DNA from: CALAED01 sp937891035
GTDB taxonomy: Bacteria > Actinomycetota > Actinomycetes > Streptosporangiales > Streptosporangiaceae
Direction: 5' to 3'
Length of the DNA stretch: 17,965 bases
Assembly: GCA_035642125.1 (NCBI GenBank)
Contig: DASQSZ010000314.1
Coordinates: 1-17,965 of the forward strand
The notes beneath the pieces are model-generated. The model was not told where the DNA came from and searched no databases. It saw only the letters and a list, made by a program, of their open reading frames with translations. Both the position numbers and the translations under genes were made by a program. Below are positions 9,321-15,617 of this stretch, in pieces. Numbering within the stretch: position 1 is the stretch's first letter; the number at the start of each line of letters is the position of its first letter.

Positions 9321-9908
9321 TCAAGGCAGGGTGAGCAGGCCGGCGAGGACGACGTCGAGGCCGGCGGCGAAGCGGTGGTCCCAGTCGACGGCCTCTTCGG
9401 GCTCGTCGGGGCGTCTGGCCGCCGTGGCGCGTGCCTCGAGCGCCGCGTGCCCGATGACGTAGCCGAGGATGGTGTGCGCCCCGGTGGCCGCGGCGGCGTC
9501 GAGGAAGCCGGCCATGCGCAGCACCTCGCGCAGCGAGGCCGTCGTCTCGGCCAGCGCGGTGGGGTTGCGGCGCGTCATCAGCAGGGGGAGCACGCCCGCG
9601 TGGTCGAGCAGCCGGGCGCGGTAGGCGCCGCCCCAGGACCGCAGGTGCGCCCGCCAGTCGCCGGCGGCCGGCCGCGTGCCGTTCGCCGGCCGGGGCCAGG
9701 CGGCCGGCAGCGCGGCGACGTGCGCGATGAGGCCGTCGAGGAGCTCTTCCTTGCCGCGGGGGAGATGGTGGTAGATCGCCATCGCCTCGACCTGGAGGGC
9801 GTCGCCGAGCCGGCGCATGGTGAGCCGGCCGAGCCCTTGACCGTCGACGATGTGCAGGGCGGTGTCGATGATGCGGTCTCGGGTCAGCGGCTCGCGCGGC
9901 GAAGTCAT
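9321..9908 (-). CDS. TetR/AcrR-family transcriptional regulator with TetR_C-type ligand domain
   Basis: The protein has 195 residues from ATG 9908. The N-terminal helix-turn-helix lies at about residues 10-58: RDRIIDTALHIVDGQGL, then LTMRRLGDALQVEAMAIYHHLPRGKEELL, where RRLGDALQVEAMAIYHH is the turn and recognition helix. Residues 60-195 are helical and resemble the tetracycline-repressor C-terminal domain (TetR_C), which binds a small ligand and forms the dimer. The ligand cannot be predicted. A weak AAGG precedes the start. The gene is divergent from a protein of unknown function, and no efflux or enzyme gene is adjacent, so the target is unclear apart from its own promoter. A short dyad at 9918-9928 directly before its start may be the operator. 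Confidence 0.9.
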   Translation of the reverse strand: MTSPREPLTRDRIIDTALHIVDGQGLGRLTMRRLGDALQVEAMAIYHHLPRGKEELLDGLIAHVAALPAAWPRPANGTRPAAGDWRAHLRSWGGAYRARLLDHAGVLPLLMTRRNPTALAETTASLREVLRMAGFLDAAAATGAHTILGYVIGHAALEARATAARRPDEPEEAVDWDHRFAAGLDVVLAGLLTLP

Positions 9909-9915
9909 GATCGGA

Positions 9916-9931
9916 CCTTACTACGTAAAGG
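9916..9931. promoter_or_regulatory. Candidate TetR operator
   Basis: TTAC (9918-9921) and GTAA (9925-9928) form an inverted repeat around TAC, flanked by CC and AGG. It lies eight to twenty-three bases before the tetR start, where an autoregulating repressor would bind. The arms are short, so the evidence is modest. Confidence 0.35.
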
Positions 9932-10066
9932 CGATGGGCTGAAGCACCGACCCGGTCACCGGCGAAACGTGCCGGGCGCGTACGCTTACCGAGATCGAAC
10001 ATCGCCGGGATCGGGCATCACCGGAACGCACGTGCCGAGCCGGGTAGGACAAGGGGGTCGTCGTTG

Positions 10067-10489
10067 ATGAGGCTGCGCCGCCGGGTGAGCCAGGACATCC
10101 AAGAGCGCCTCGCCGCCGATCGGCGGCTGGCCGCCCGCTACGGCGACCTTTTGGCCCGGGTCGGCACGGTGGACCGGGCGCTGCGGCAGGCCGAGGGCGA
10201 GGGGCGGCCGAGCGCGGGGACGCACGCGCTGGTGGTCGCGGTGGACAAGGCGCTCACCGAGGCGCTGCTCGCCGCCGAGGCGGCCGAACGGCTGGCGATG
10301 GGCCCGGCGACCTACCCGCCGGCGGACGGCTCGCCGGCCGAGGTGCGCGCCGCCGAGATCGCCCGCCGTAAGGCGCTGGCCACATCGGCGGTGCGGCCGT
10401 GGAGCGATGAGGTGGACCGGCTGCGCACCGCGCGGGAAAAGCACCGGCTCAGTTTCCGGGTGGGCCGTGATCTGACCGCGCCGTCCTGA
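10067..10489 (+). CDS. Hypothetical protein, helical, unknown function
   Basis: The protein has 140 residues from ATG 10067; the TTG directly before it is in frame but less likely. The site AAGGGGG at about 10051-10057 is a plausible ribosome binding site about ten bases away. The sequence is rich in Ala, Arg, Glu and Leu with a heptad-like pattern over residues 8-45 (VSQDIQERLAADRRLAARYG) and a charged helix at about 103-130, so a mostly helical or coiled-coil fold is expected. No signal peptide, membrane segment, cysteine or known catalytic motif is seen, and I do not recognise the family. Codon use (third-position G/C) fits a real gene. It lies divergent from tetR, with 158 bases between starts, and may be under its control; this is only positional inference. 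Confidence 0.65.
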   Translation: MRLRRRVSQDIQERLAADRRLAARYGDLLARVGTVDRALRQAEGEGRPSAGTHALVVAVDKALTEALLAAEAAERLAMGPATYPPADGSPAEVRAAEIARRKALATSAVRPWSDEVDRLRTAREKHRLSFRVGRDLTAPS

Positions 10490-10496
10490 CCGGCTT

Positions 10497-10522
10497 GTTC
10501 GGCCTCCCCGGCGGGCGCGAAC
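10497..10522 (+). terminator. Candidate hairpin terminator after the helical hypothetical gene
   Basis: GTTCG (10497-10501) pairs with CGAAC (10518-10522), with an inner CCC/GGG stem, eight bases after the stop codon. There is no T-tract. The remaining spacer to 10640 holds no other gene that I can support. Confidence 0.3.
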
Positions 10523-10640
10523 GGCCGGCATTGCACCGCGATGACCGTCAGCAGGGTGGACACGAAGGCGGGGATCGGCTGCCGGGACCGGCGAACTCTG
10601 AGAATGTACCGACTCGGGAAACGCGAGCGCAGGGGGCCAC

Positions 10641-11291
10641 GTGGATCGCACGCCGCCGGAACGTGATCGGGTACTCGAGTCCTACCTGGACGGGGTCGCG
10701 GCCGTCCGGGCGCTGGCCGCGCGCTGCGCCGACTGGACGTTGAGCACCCCGTGCCCGGACTGGCGGGTCATCGACCTCGCCGGGCATCTGCGCTGCGTCG
10801 CGGAGAACTACCTGGAATACCTCCAGGACGCGCCGGACAGCCGGCTGGCCCACCTGTTCGCCCAGGACGCCGCGTCGGCGGTGCTGATCCGCCAGCAGGC
10901 CCGGCAGAACGCGGCCGAGCTCGCGGTGCTGCCGGCCGAGTCGGGGCCGGAGCGGATCATCGCGTTCGCCGTGTCGGCCGGGGCGTACGCGGATCTGCTG
11001 CCGGACGCGTGGGACCGCACGTACCTGCTCTACCGCGGCACGAAGTACACGGCCGGCGACCACGCGGGCGCGGCCTGCCTGGAATGGCACCTGCACGCCT
11101 GGGACCTGGCCCGGGCCATGGGCGCCGACTACCGGCCAACCGATCCGGATGTGCTCGTGGCCGCGTGGCACTGGGGCGTCCCGCACCTGCCGCTCCGGCA
11201 GGGAGACCCGTGGGCCGCTGTGCTGTGCTCGTCGGGACGGTCCCCGGACTGGTCGCGCGAGCGGCCCGCATCCCGGCTCATTCCACGGTGA
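10641..11291 (+). CDS. Maleylpyruvate isomerase family, mycothiol-dependent (DinB/MDMPI-type) protein
   Basis: The protein has 216 residues from GTG 10641, with AGGGGG four bases upstream (10631-10636). It shows the MDMPI N-terminal (DinB-like) fold: TPCPDWRVIDLAGHL at residues 37-50 and CLEWHLHAWDLARAMG at 147-161. His49, Glu148 and His152 match the metal ligands of mycothiol-dependent maleylpyruvate isomerase (a His and an ExxxH pair). These proteins use mycothiol, the actinobacterial low-molecular-weight thiol, but most members have unknown substrates and need not isomerise maleylpyruvate. The C-terminal SCP2-like part of the longer members is absent. Its last 14 bases overlap the end of the convergent glmS gene. 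The family is clear, the reaction is not. Confidence 0.85.
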   Translation: MDRTPPERDRVLESYLDGVAAVRALAARCADWTLSTPCPDWRVIDLAGHLRCVAENYLEYLQDAPDSRLAHLFAQDAASAVLIRQQARQNAAELAVLPAESGPERIIAFAVSAGAYADLLPDAWDRTYLLYRGTKYTAGDHAGAACLEWHLHAWDLARAMGADYRPTDPDVLVAAWHWGVPHLPLRQGDPWAAVLCSSGRSPDWSRERPASRLIPR

Positions 11292-13101
11292 CGCTCTTGG
11301 CGAGGTTGCGTGGCTTGTCGACGTCGTGGCCGAGCTCGACGGCGGCGTGGTAGGCGAGGATCTGCAGCGGGATCGTCAACAGGATCGGGTCCAGCTCGGG
11401 CTGGTTCTTCGGTACGACGATCACGTCGTCGGCGTTTTCGGCGACCGCGCCGGCGCGGTGCGCGACCGCCAGTACCCGGCCGTGCCGGGCGCGGACCTGG
11501 CCGAGCGTGGACACGTTCTTGTCGAACAGCTCGTCGTCCGGCACGACCGCCACGGTCGGCAGCTCGGGACCGACGAGCGCCAGCGGTCCGTGCTTGAGCT
11601 CGCTCGCCTGATAGGCCTCCGCGTGCAGGTAGGAGATCTCTTTGAGTTTTTGCGCGCCTTCTCTGGCGACCGGGTAGCCGCGCACCCGGCCGATGAAGAA
11701 CATCCCGGGGTGGCGCACGAGGTCGCGGGCAAGCGCGGCGATGTGGTCCTCGTGGGCGAGGATCTCCTCGATCTGTTCTGGCAGCGCGCGCAGCCCGTCG
11801 GCGATGCGCCGGCCGTCGGCGGGGGACAGGTCGTGGATCCGGCCGAGATGCAGTGCGATCAGCGCGAGCACGACCGCCGTGGAGGTGAACGCCTTGGTGG
11901 ACGCCACCGAGATCTCCGGGCCTGCGTGCAGGTAGACCCCGCCGTCGCACTCGCGGGCGATGGCGCTGCCGACCGCGTTGACGACGCCGAGCACGCGGCC
12001 GCCCTTGCGGCGCAGCTCCTGCACGGCGGCCAGCGTGTCGTAGGTCTCCCCTGACTGGCTCACCGCGATGTACAGCGTGTCGTGTTCCACCACCGGGTTG
12101 CGGTAGCGGAACTCCGACGCCGGCTCGGCGTCGGCCGGGACGCGCGCCAGCTCCTCGATCAGCTGGGCGCCCATCAGGCCGGCGTAATAGGCCGAGCCAC
12201 AACCGATGATCTTCACCCGGCGAAACTCCCTGGCCTGCCGTGCGTCGAGTTCGAGGCCACCGAGATGGGCGGTGTGGAACCGCGTGTCGAGCCGTCCCGA
12301 CAGGGCCCGGCGGACGGCGGACGGCTGCTCGTGGATCTCCTTTTGCAGGAAGTGGTCGTAGGAGCCGGTGTCGTACTGGCCGGGCTCCCAGTCGATCACC
12401 GAGGGGCTCTTGGCCGTGGCGCGGGCGTCCAGCGTCGACGTGCGGAACCCGCCGGCCTCGACGGTGGCCAGCTCGCCGTCGTCGAGATGCACCACCTGGC
12501 GGGTGTAGCGGACGAGCGCGGACAGGTCCGAGGCAACGAACATCTCCCGCTCGCCGATGCCGAGGACCACGGGGCTGCCGTTGCGCGCCACGACGATCCG
12601 CTCCGGCCGGCGCGCGTCGATCACGGCGATGCCGTACGTGCCCACCACCGAGGTGAGGGCCCGCCGTACCGCCCCCTCCAGGTCGCCGGCGTCGTCCGCG
12701 GCGCGGGCGATGAGGTGGGCCAGCACCTCGGTGTCGGTGGCCGAGGCGAACTCGACGCCATCGCCGGCGAGCTTGGCGCGCAGCTCGTCGGCGTTTTCGA
12801 TGATGCCGTTGTGGACCACGGCGACCGAACCGGACACGTGCGGGTGGGCGTTGGCGTCGCTCGGCTCGCCGTGCGTCGCCCACCGCGTATGTCCGATGGC
12901 CGGGCTGCCCTTGAACCGTGCTGGCAGGTCATCGGCGAGCCGCGCGACCCGGCCCTTGACCTTGCGGACCCGCAGGTCTCCGGAGCGACCGACGACGGCG
13001 ATGCCGGCCGAGTCATACCCCCGGTATTCCAGGCGCGCCAGCCCTTCGAGCATGATCGGCACGGCGTCGCGCGGCCCGGCGTAGGCCACGATTCCACACA
13101 C
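11278..13101 (-). CDS. glmS: Glutamine--fructose-6-phosphate aminotransferase (isomerising)
   Basis: The protein has 607 residues and makes glucosamine-6-phosphate from fructose-6-phosphate and glutamine, the first step toward UDP-GlcNAc and peptidoglycan. GTG 13101 is the start, since GGAGGA lies at 13110-13105 and the next codon gives Cys2, the glutaminase nucleophile (CGIVAYAG). Glutaminase motifs HTRWATHG, HNGIIEN and TDTEV follow in the first 130 residues. Two sugar-isomerase (SIS) domains lie in the second half, with SQSGETYDTLAA, STKAFTST and ELKHGPLAL. The C-terminus DKPRNLAKSVTVE carries the isomerase lysine. A larger open frame extends upstream without homology and was rejected. The usual neighbours glmM and acpS are absent, so a second glmS elsewhere is possible. 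A small unknown gene stands 32 bases upstream in the same direction. No ribozyme-type glmS leader is seen. Confidence 0.97.
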   Translation of the reverse strand: MCGIVAYAGPRDAVPIMLEGLARLEYRGYDSAGIAVVGRSGDLRVRKVKGRVARLADDLPARFKGSPAIGHTRWATHGEPSDANAHPHVSGSVAVVHNGIIENADELRAKLAGDGVEFASATDTEVLAHLIARAADDAGDLEGAVRRALTSVVGTYGIAVIDARRPERIVVARNGSPVVLGIGEREMFVASDLSALVRYTRQVVHLDDGELATVEAGGFRTSTLDARATAKSPSVIDWEPGQYDTGSYDHFLQKEIHEQPSAVRRALSGRLDTRFHTAHLGGLELDARQAREFRRVKIIGCGSAYYAGLMGAQLIEELARVPADAEPASEFRYRNPVVEHDTLYIAVSQSGETYDTLAAVQELRRKGGRVLGVVNAVGSAIARECDGGVYLHAGPEISVASTKAFTSTAVVLALIALHLGRIHDLSPADGRRIADGLRALPEQIEEILAHEDHIAALARDLVRHPGMFFIGRVRGYPVAREGAQKLKEISYLHAEAYQASELKHGPLALVGPELPTVAVVPDDELFDKNVSTLGQVRARHGRVLAVAHRAGAVAENADDVIVVPKNQPELDPILLTIPLQILAYHAAVELGHDVDKPRNLAKSVTVE

Positions 13102-13133
13102 GTTTCCTCCTGACGTCGATGAGCCGGCGCGGC

Positions 13134-13400
13134 TCACCCGTACACGATGCGACGCAGCTGGCGCGAGGAGAGTTCGGGCGGCGCTACCCGGCGCGCCGGC
13201 AGCTCGGCGGCGATCCGCTGGAAGATCTCGTCGTTGGTGAGCCCGCGGCCGCGCAGCTCGGCGTGCCGCCTGCGGACGTAGGCGGCCGCGGGTTCGGCGA
13301 AGTAGGTGAGCACGTCGTCGATCACTCGCGCCGCCTCGCCCAGGCTGAGCGAGGTGGTACGGGTGAGGTGATCGACGAGGTCTCGATGGGGCGTGGCCAC
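13134..13400 (-). CDS. Hypothetical protein, 88 residues, probably in one unit with glmS
   Basis: I do not recognise a named family. The frame runs from GTG 13400 to 13134 and encodes a soluble, mixed-charge, helical protein with no cysteine, signal peptide or membrane segment. Its sequence SLGEAARVIDDVLTYF, the basic AYVRRRHAELRGRG (residues 40-53) and the end LSSRQLRRIVYG look like conserved blocks of a small protein rather than chance translation, and codon use is normal for this genome. The ribosome binding site is poor (GTGGGTC). The gene ends 32 bases before the glmS GTG and is in the same direction, so co-transcription with glmS is likely. A perfect palindrome CACGATCGTG stands just upstream. 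Nucleic-acid or protein binding is possible from the basic helix, but that is speculation. Confidence 0.7.
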   Translation of the reverse strand: MATPHRDLVDHLTRTTSLSLGEAARVIDDVLTYFAEPAAAYVRRRHAELRGRGLTNDEIFQRIAAELPARRVAPPELSSRQLRRIVYG

Positions 13401-13404
13401 GACC

Positions 13405-13414
13405 CACGATCGTG
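13405..13414. promoter_or_regulatory. 10-bp palindrome upstream of the 88-residue gene
   Basis: CACGATCGTG is a perfect palindrome five bases before the GTG at 13400. It occupies the place of the ribosome binding site or a proximal operator. TATGAG, a possible -10 on the minus strand, lies about 13419-13424. Short palindromes occur by chance, so this is weak. Confidence 0.3.
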
Positions 13415-13442
13415 CTCATACGGTGGCCGGAACGCAAGGATC

Positions 13443-13460
13443 CTGCCCGAAGTCGGGCAG
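13443..13460 (-). terminator. Hairpin terminator of narK
   Basis: CTGCCCGA (13443-13450) and TCGGGCAG (13453-13460) are exact complements; the practical structure is a seven-base stem with the loop AAGT. It stands about 40 bases beyond the narK stop, on the minus-strand transcript, and separates narK from the 88-residue gene and glmS. The T-tract is weak, as usual in high-GC bacteria. Confidence 0.65.
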
Positions 13461-13499
13461 CGACCGTGTGATCATCTTTCGGTGGGGGCAGTGCGGCGC

Positions 13500-14876
13500 T
13501 CAGACGCCGGCCAGCTTCCCGGGTGACGTGCGCAGGTAAACCAGCCAGGTCACGACGAAACACAGCGCATAAAAGGCGATGAACGTCAGGTAGGCGGCGT
13601 TCCCGCTGTGGTAGATGAGGAACGACTGGCGGAACGCGATGTTCACCAGCACGCCGCCGAACGCGCCGATCGCCCCGGCGATGCCGATGAGCGCGCCGGC
13701 CAGCCGCCGCGCTTGGTGTTCGGCGGCCACCGGGTCGCCGCCATCGGCCACCCCGAGCTGCGCCTTGGCCCGGAAGATCGCGGGAATCATCTTGTAGGTC
13801 GAGCCGTTGCCGACGCCGCTGAAGATGAACAACAAGATGAAACCGGCGATGAACAGCGGCAGCGACTCTCGCACCGAGGCGGCGTACACGACCGACGCCC
13901 CGGCCGCCATCGCGACGAAATTCCAGAACGTCACCCTGGCGCCGCCCAGCCGGTCGGCCGCCCAGCCGCCGATCGGGCGGATCAGCGAGCCGAGCAGCGG
14001 TCCGAGGAAGGTCAGGTAGGCGGCCTCGATCGGCGTGTCGAATTCGGCCGCGAACTGCACCTGAAGCACCTGGCCGAAGGCGAACCCGAAGCCGATGAAC
14101 GACCCGAACGTGCCGATGTAGAGCAGCGACATGATCCAGGTGTGCGCGTCTTTGCAGACCTCGCGCATCGCCCGGCTGTCGTTGTTCATCTGGGCCAGGT
14201 TGTCCATGTACAGGGCGGCGCCGAGCGCGGCGAGCACGATGAGCGGGATGTAGAGGCCCGCGACGAGACGCGGATGGTCCCTGCCGGCGGTGGCCAGGAT
14301 GAACAGGCCGACCAGCTGCACGACGGCCACGCCGATGTTGCCGCCGCCGGCGTTGATGCCAAGCGCCCAGCCCTTGAGCCGCTGGGGATAAAACGCGTTG
14401 ATGTTGGCCATCGATGAGGCGAAGTTGCCGCCGCCGACCCCGGCGACCGCCGCGACGATGAGGAGCGTGGAGTAGGAGACGCCGGGCTCGAGGACGATGG
14501 TCACGAGGGCGCACGGCACGAGGAGCAGCGACGCGCTGATCATGGTCCAATTGCGTCCGCCCAAGGCGGCGACCGCGAAGGTGTACGGCACCCGCAGCGC
14601 CGCGCCGACAAGTGCCGGGACGGCGGTGAGCACGAACTTTCCCGCCGGGTCGATCCCGTAGGCCGGGCCCATGAACAGCACGAGCACCGACCACAGCGTC
14701 CACACGGAAAAGCCGATGTGCTCGGAGAAGATGGAGAAAATAAGGTTACGCCGCGCGATCCTCGCGCCGCCGCCCGCCCAGAATTCCTCATCGTCGGGAC
14801 GCCAGTCGTGGATCCACCGGCGGCGGGAAGTGGGATGGCCCCGGCCCCGTTCTCGGGTGTCGACTCCTATGGTCAT
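13500..14876 (-). CDS. narK: Nitrate/nitrite transporter, MFS superfamily (NarK type)
   Basis: The protein has 458 residues. ATG 14876 is chosen because AGGAG stands six bases upstream; the longer frame adds 32 residues with no similarity. A soluble N-terminal stretch with the WRPDDEEFW motif (residues 25-33) precedes twelve membrane segments. NarK signatures are clear: GGNFASSMANINAFYP at about 149-164 and SGVGNGSTYKMIP at about 353-365. The conserved arginines are in LRVPYTF (Arg95) and RPIGGWAADRLGG (Arg300), the residues that bind the anion in E. coli NarK. It probably takes up nitrate (or exchanges it for nitrite) for the reductase encoded nearby. The gene is followed by a terminator hairpin, and its upstream region carries a possible GlnR-like array. 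Confidence 0.95.
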   Translation of the reverse strand: MTIGVDTRERGRGHPTSRRRWIHDWRPDDEEFWAGGGARIARRNLIFSIFSEHIGFSVWTLWSVLVLFMGPAYGIDPAGKFVLTAVPALVGAALRVPYTFAVAALGGRNWTMISASLLLVPCALVTIVLEPGVSYSTLLIVAAVAGVGGGNFASSMANINAFYPQRLKGWALGINAGGGNIGVAVVQLVGLFILATAGRDHPRLVAGLYIPLIVLAALGAALYMDNLAQMNNDSRAMREVCKDAHTWIMSLLYIGTFGSFIGFGFAFGQVLQVQFAAEFDTPIEAAYLTFLGPLLGSLIRPIGGWAADRLGGARVTFWNFVAMAAGASVVYAASVRESLPLFIAGFILLFIFSGVGNGSTYKMIPAIFRAKAQLGVADGGDPVAAEHQARRLAGALIGIAGAIGAFGGVLVNIAFRQSFLIYHSGNAAYLTFIAFYALCFVVTWLVYLRTSPGKLAGV

Positions 14877-14907
14877 GGTGACTCCTCGTGTTCGACGGAT
14901 CGCGATG

Positions 14908-14950
14908 ACGCTAGGAGCCGGGCATTTCTTTGGTGTTTGTGCTGTGGTTC
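14908..14950 (-). promoter_or_regulatory. Candidate narK promoter with GlnR-like phased half-sites
   Basis: On the minus strand GAACC (14950-14946), CAAAC (14939-14935) and GAAAT (14928-14924) repeat every 11 bases with six-base spacers. Each is one mismatch from the GAAAC half-site of GlnR. TAGCGT (14913-14908) is a plausible -10, and the array covers the place of the -35, as for an activator. The GTNAC partner half-site is poor. Confidence 0.35.
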
Positions 14951-15013
14951 GGTCATGCAAATTCGGCTGCACTCAGGCGGAGGCGATGTGTGAGGAACGG
15001 TTCGGGCCGCGGG

Positions 15014-15490
15014 CTACCAGGCCGGCTCCCTACCGTCCTCAAGGTAGGCGACCTGTCCGTCGGCCGCCGCCCGCAGGCAATGGCCCAGCCGTCGTTCGTT
15101 AAGTGGCGGCAGGAGACCGGCGATATCGTCCGGAGCGCGCAAGGTGTGGTCGGATAGTTCGTCGGCCGGCAGCCGGATGGCGCCGACCTGTTCGCCGGTG
15201 ATGCGGCCGGCGAAGACGAAGATGTTGACCGCGTCCACGCCGTCGCGCGGCGGCACCCAGTCCACGCAGACGAGACCGTCCAGGGCGGGGACGAAGCCGA
15301 GCTCTTCGTCGCACTCGCGCAGGCAGGCGGCGAGCGGTGACTCGCCGGCCTCGATGACCCCGCCCGGCAGCGTCCAGCCATCCTTGTAGGTGGGCTTGAC
15401 CAGCAGGATCCGGCCGGCTGGGTCGACGAGCAGTGCCCCCGCGGCCCCCCTGGTGCGCGGCAGGGAGGCGAAGAACGCACTGTCCACCAT
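15014..15490 (-). CDS. NUDIX hydrolase
   Basis: The protein has 158 residues from ATG 15490. It cleaves a nucleoside diphosphate linked to another group, but the substrate cannot be told from the sequence. The complete Nudix box is at residues 44-66: Gly44, five residues, Glu50, seven residues, then RECDEELGF, so all the metal-binding acids are present. LLVKPTYKDGWTLPGGVIEAG is the usual run into the box (about 29-49). The longer frame upstream to 15631 lacks homology and was rejected. No Shine-Dalgarno sequence precedes the ATG; TAGGGT (15503-15498) lies seven bases before it, suggesting a leaderless transcript. It stands between narK and the nitrate reductase gene and is divergent from the latter, but no direct link to nitrate use is known. 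Confidence 0.92.
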   Translation of the reverse strand: MVDSAFFASLPRTRGAAGALLVDPAGRILLVKPTYKDGWTLPGGVIEAGESPLAACLRECDEELGFVPALDGLVCVDWVPPRDGVDAVNIFVFAGRITGEQVGAIRLPADELSDHTLRAPDDIAGLLPPLNERRLGHCLRAAADGQVAYLEDGREPAW

Positions 15491-15497
15491 GTCCCAC

Positions 15498-15503
15498 ACC
15501 CTA
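15498..15503 (-). promoter_or_regulatory. Candidate -10 for a leaderless NUDIX transcript
   Basis: TAGGGT on the minus strand ends seven bases before the ATG at 15490. The same geometry precedes the hydrolase gene at 8130. No ribosome binding site is present in either case. Confidence 0.45.
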
Positions 15504-15557
15504 GAGCCTGCCCGGCCGCGGATCCCGCCTCGCCGGCCGCGCAGCGGTGAGGCCCAT

Positions 15558-15606
15558 TTAACACGGCGGTGACGGCCGGGACCCGGCCGGTTAACGGCCC
15601 CCGCAC
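15558..15606 (+). promoter_or_regulatory. Candidate GlnR-type binding array upstream of the nitrate reductase gene
   Basis: Five pentamers fall exactly 11 bases apart with six-base spacers: TTAAC (15558-15562), GTGAC (15569-15573), GACCC (15580-15584), TTAAC (15591-15595) and CGCAC (15602-15606). GlnR boxes have GTNAC, six bases, GAAAC, repeated. GTGAC matches the first half-site fully, the two TTAAC copies match it except for the first base, and GACCC matches three of five of the second. The position, 12-60 bases before the ATG at 15618, and the function of the gene fit GlnR control. Confidence 0.45.
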
Positions 15607-15617
15607 ACGATCTAGCC

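Noticed and set aside
10312..10563. Short minus-strand frame over the helical hypothetical gene and its downstream spacer
   Set aside because: Its N-terminus looks superficially plausible, but there is no ribosome site and most of it overlaps a gene with better codon bias on the other strand.
13102..14703. Upstream extension of glmS giving a 1141-residue frame through narK
   Set aside because: The added residues are an out-of-frame reading of narK. The GTG at 13101 with GGAGGA and the essential Cys2 fix the real start.
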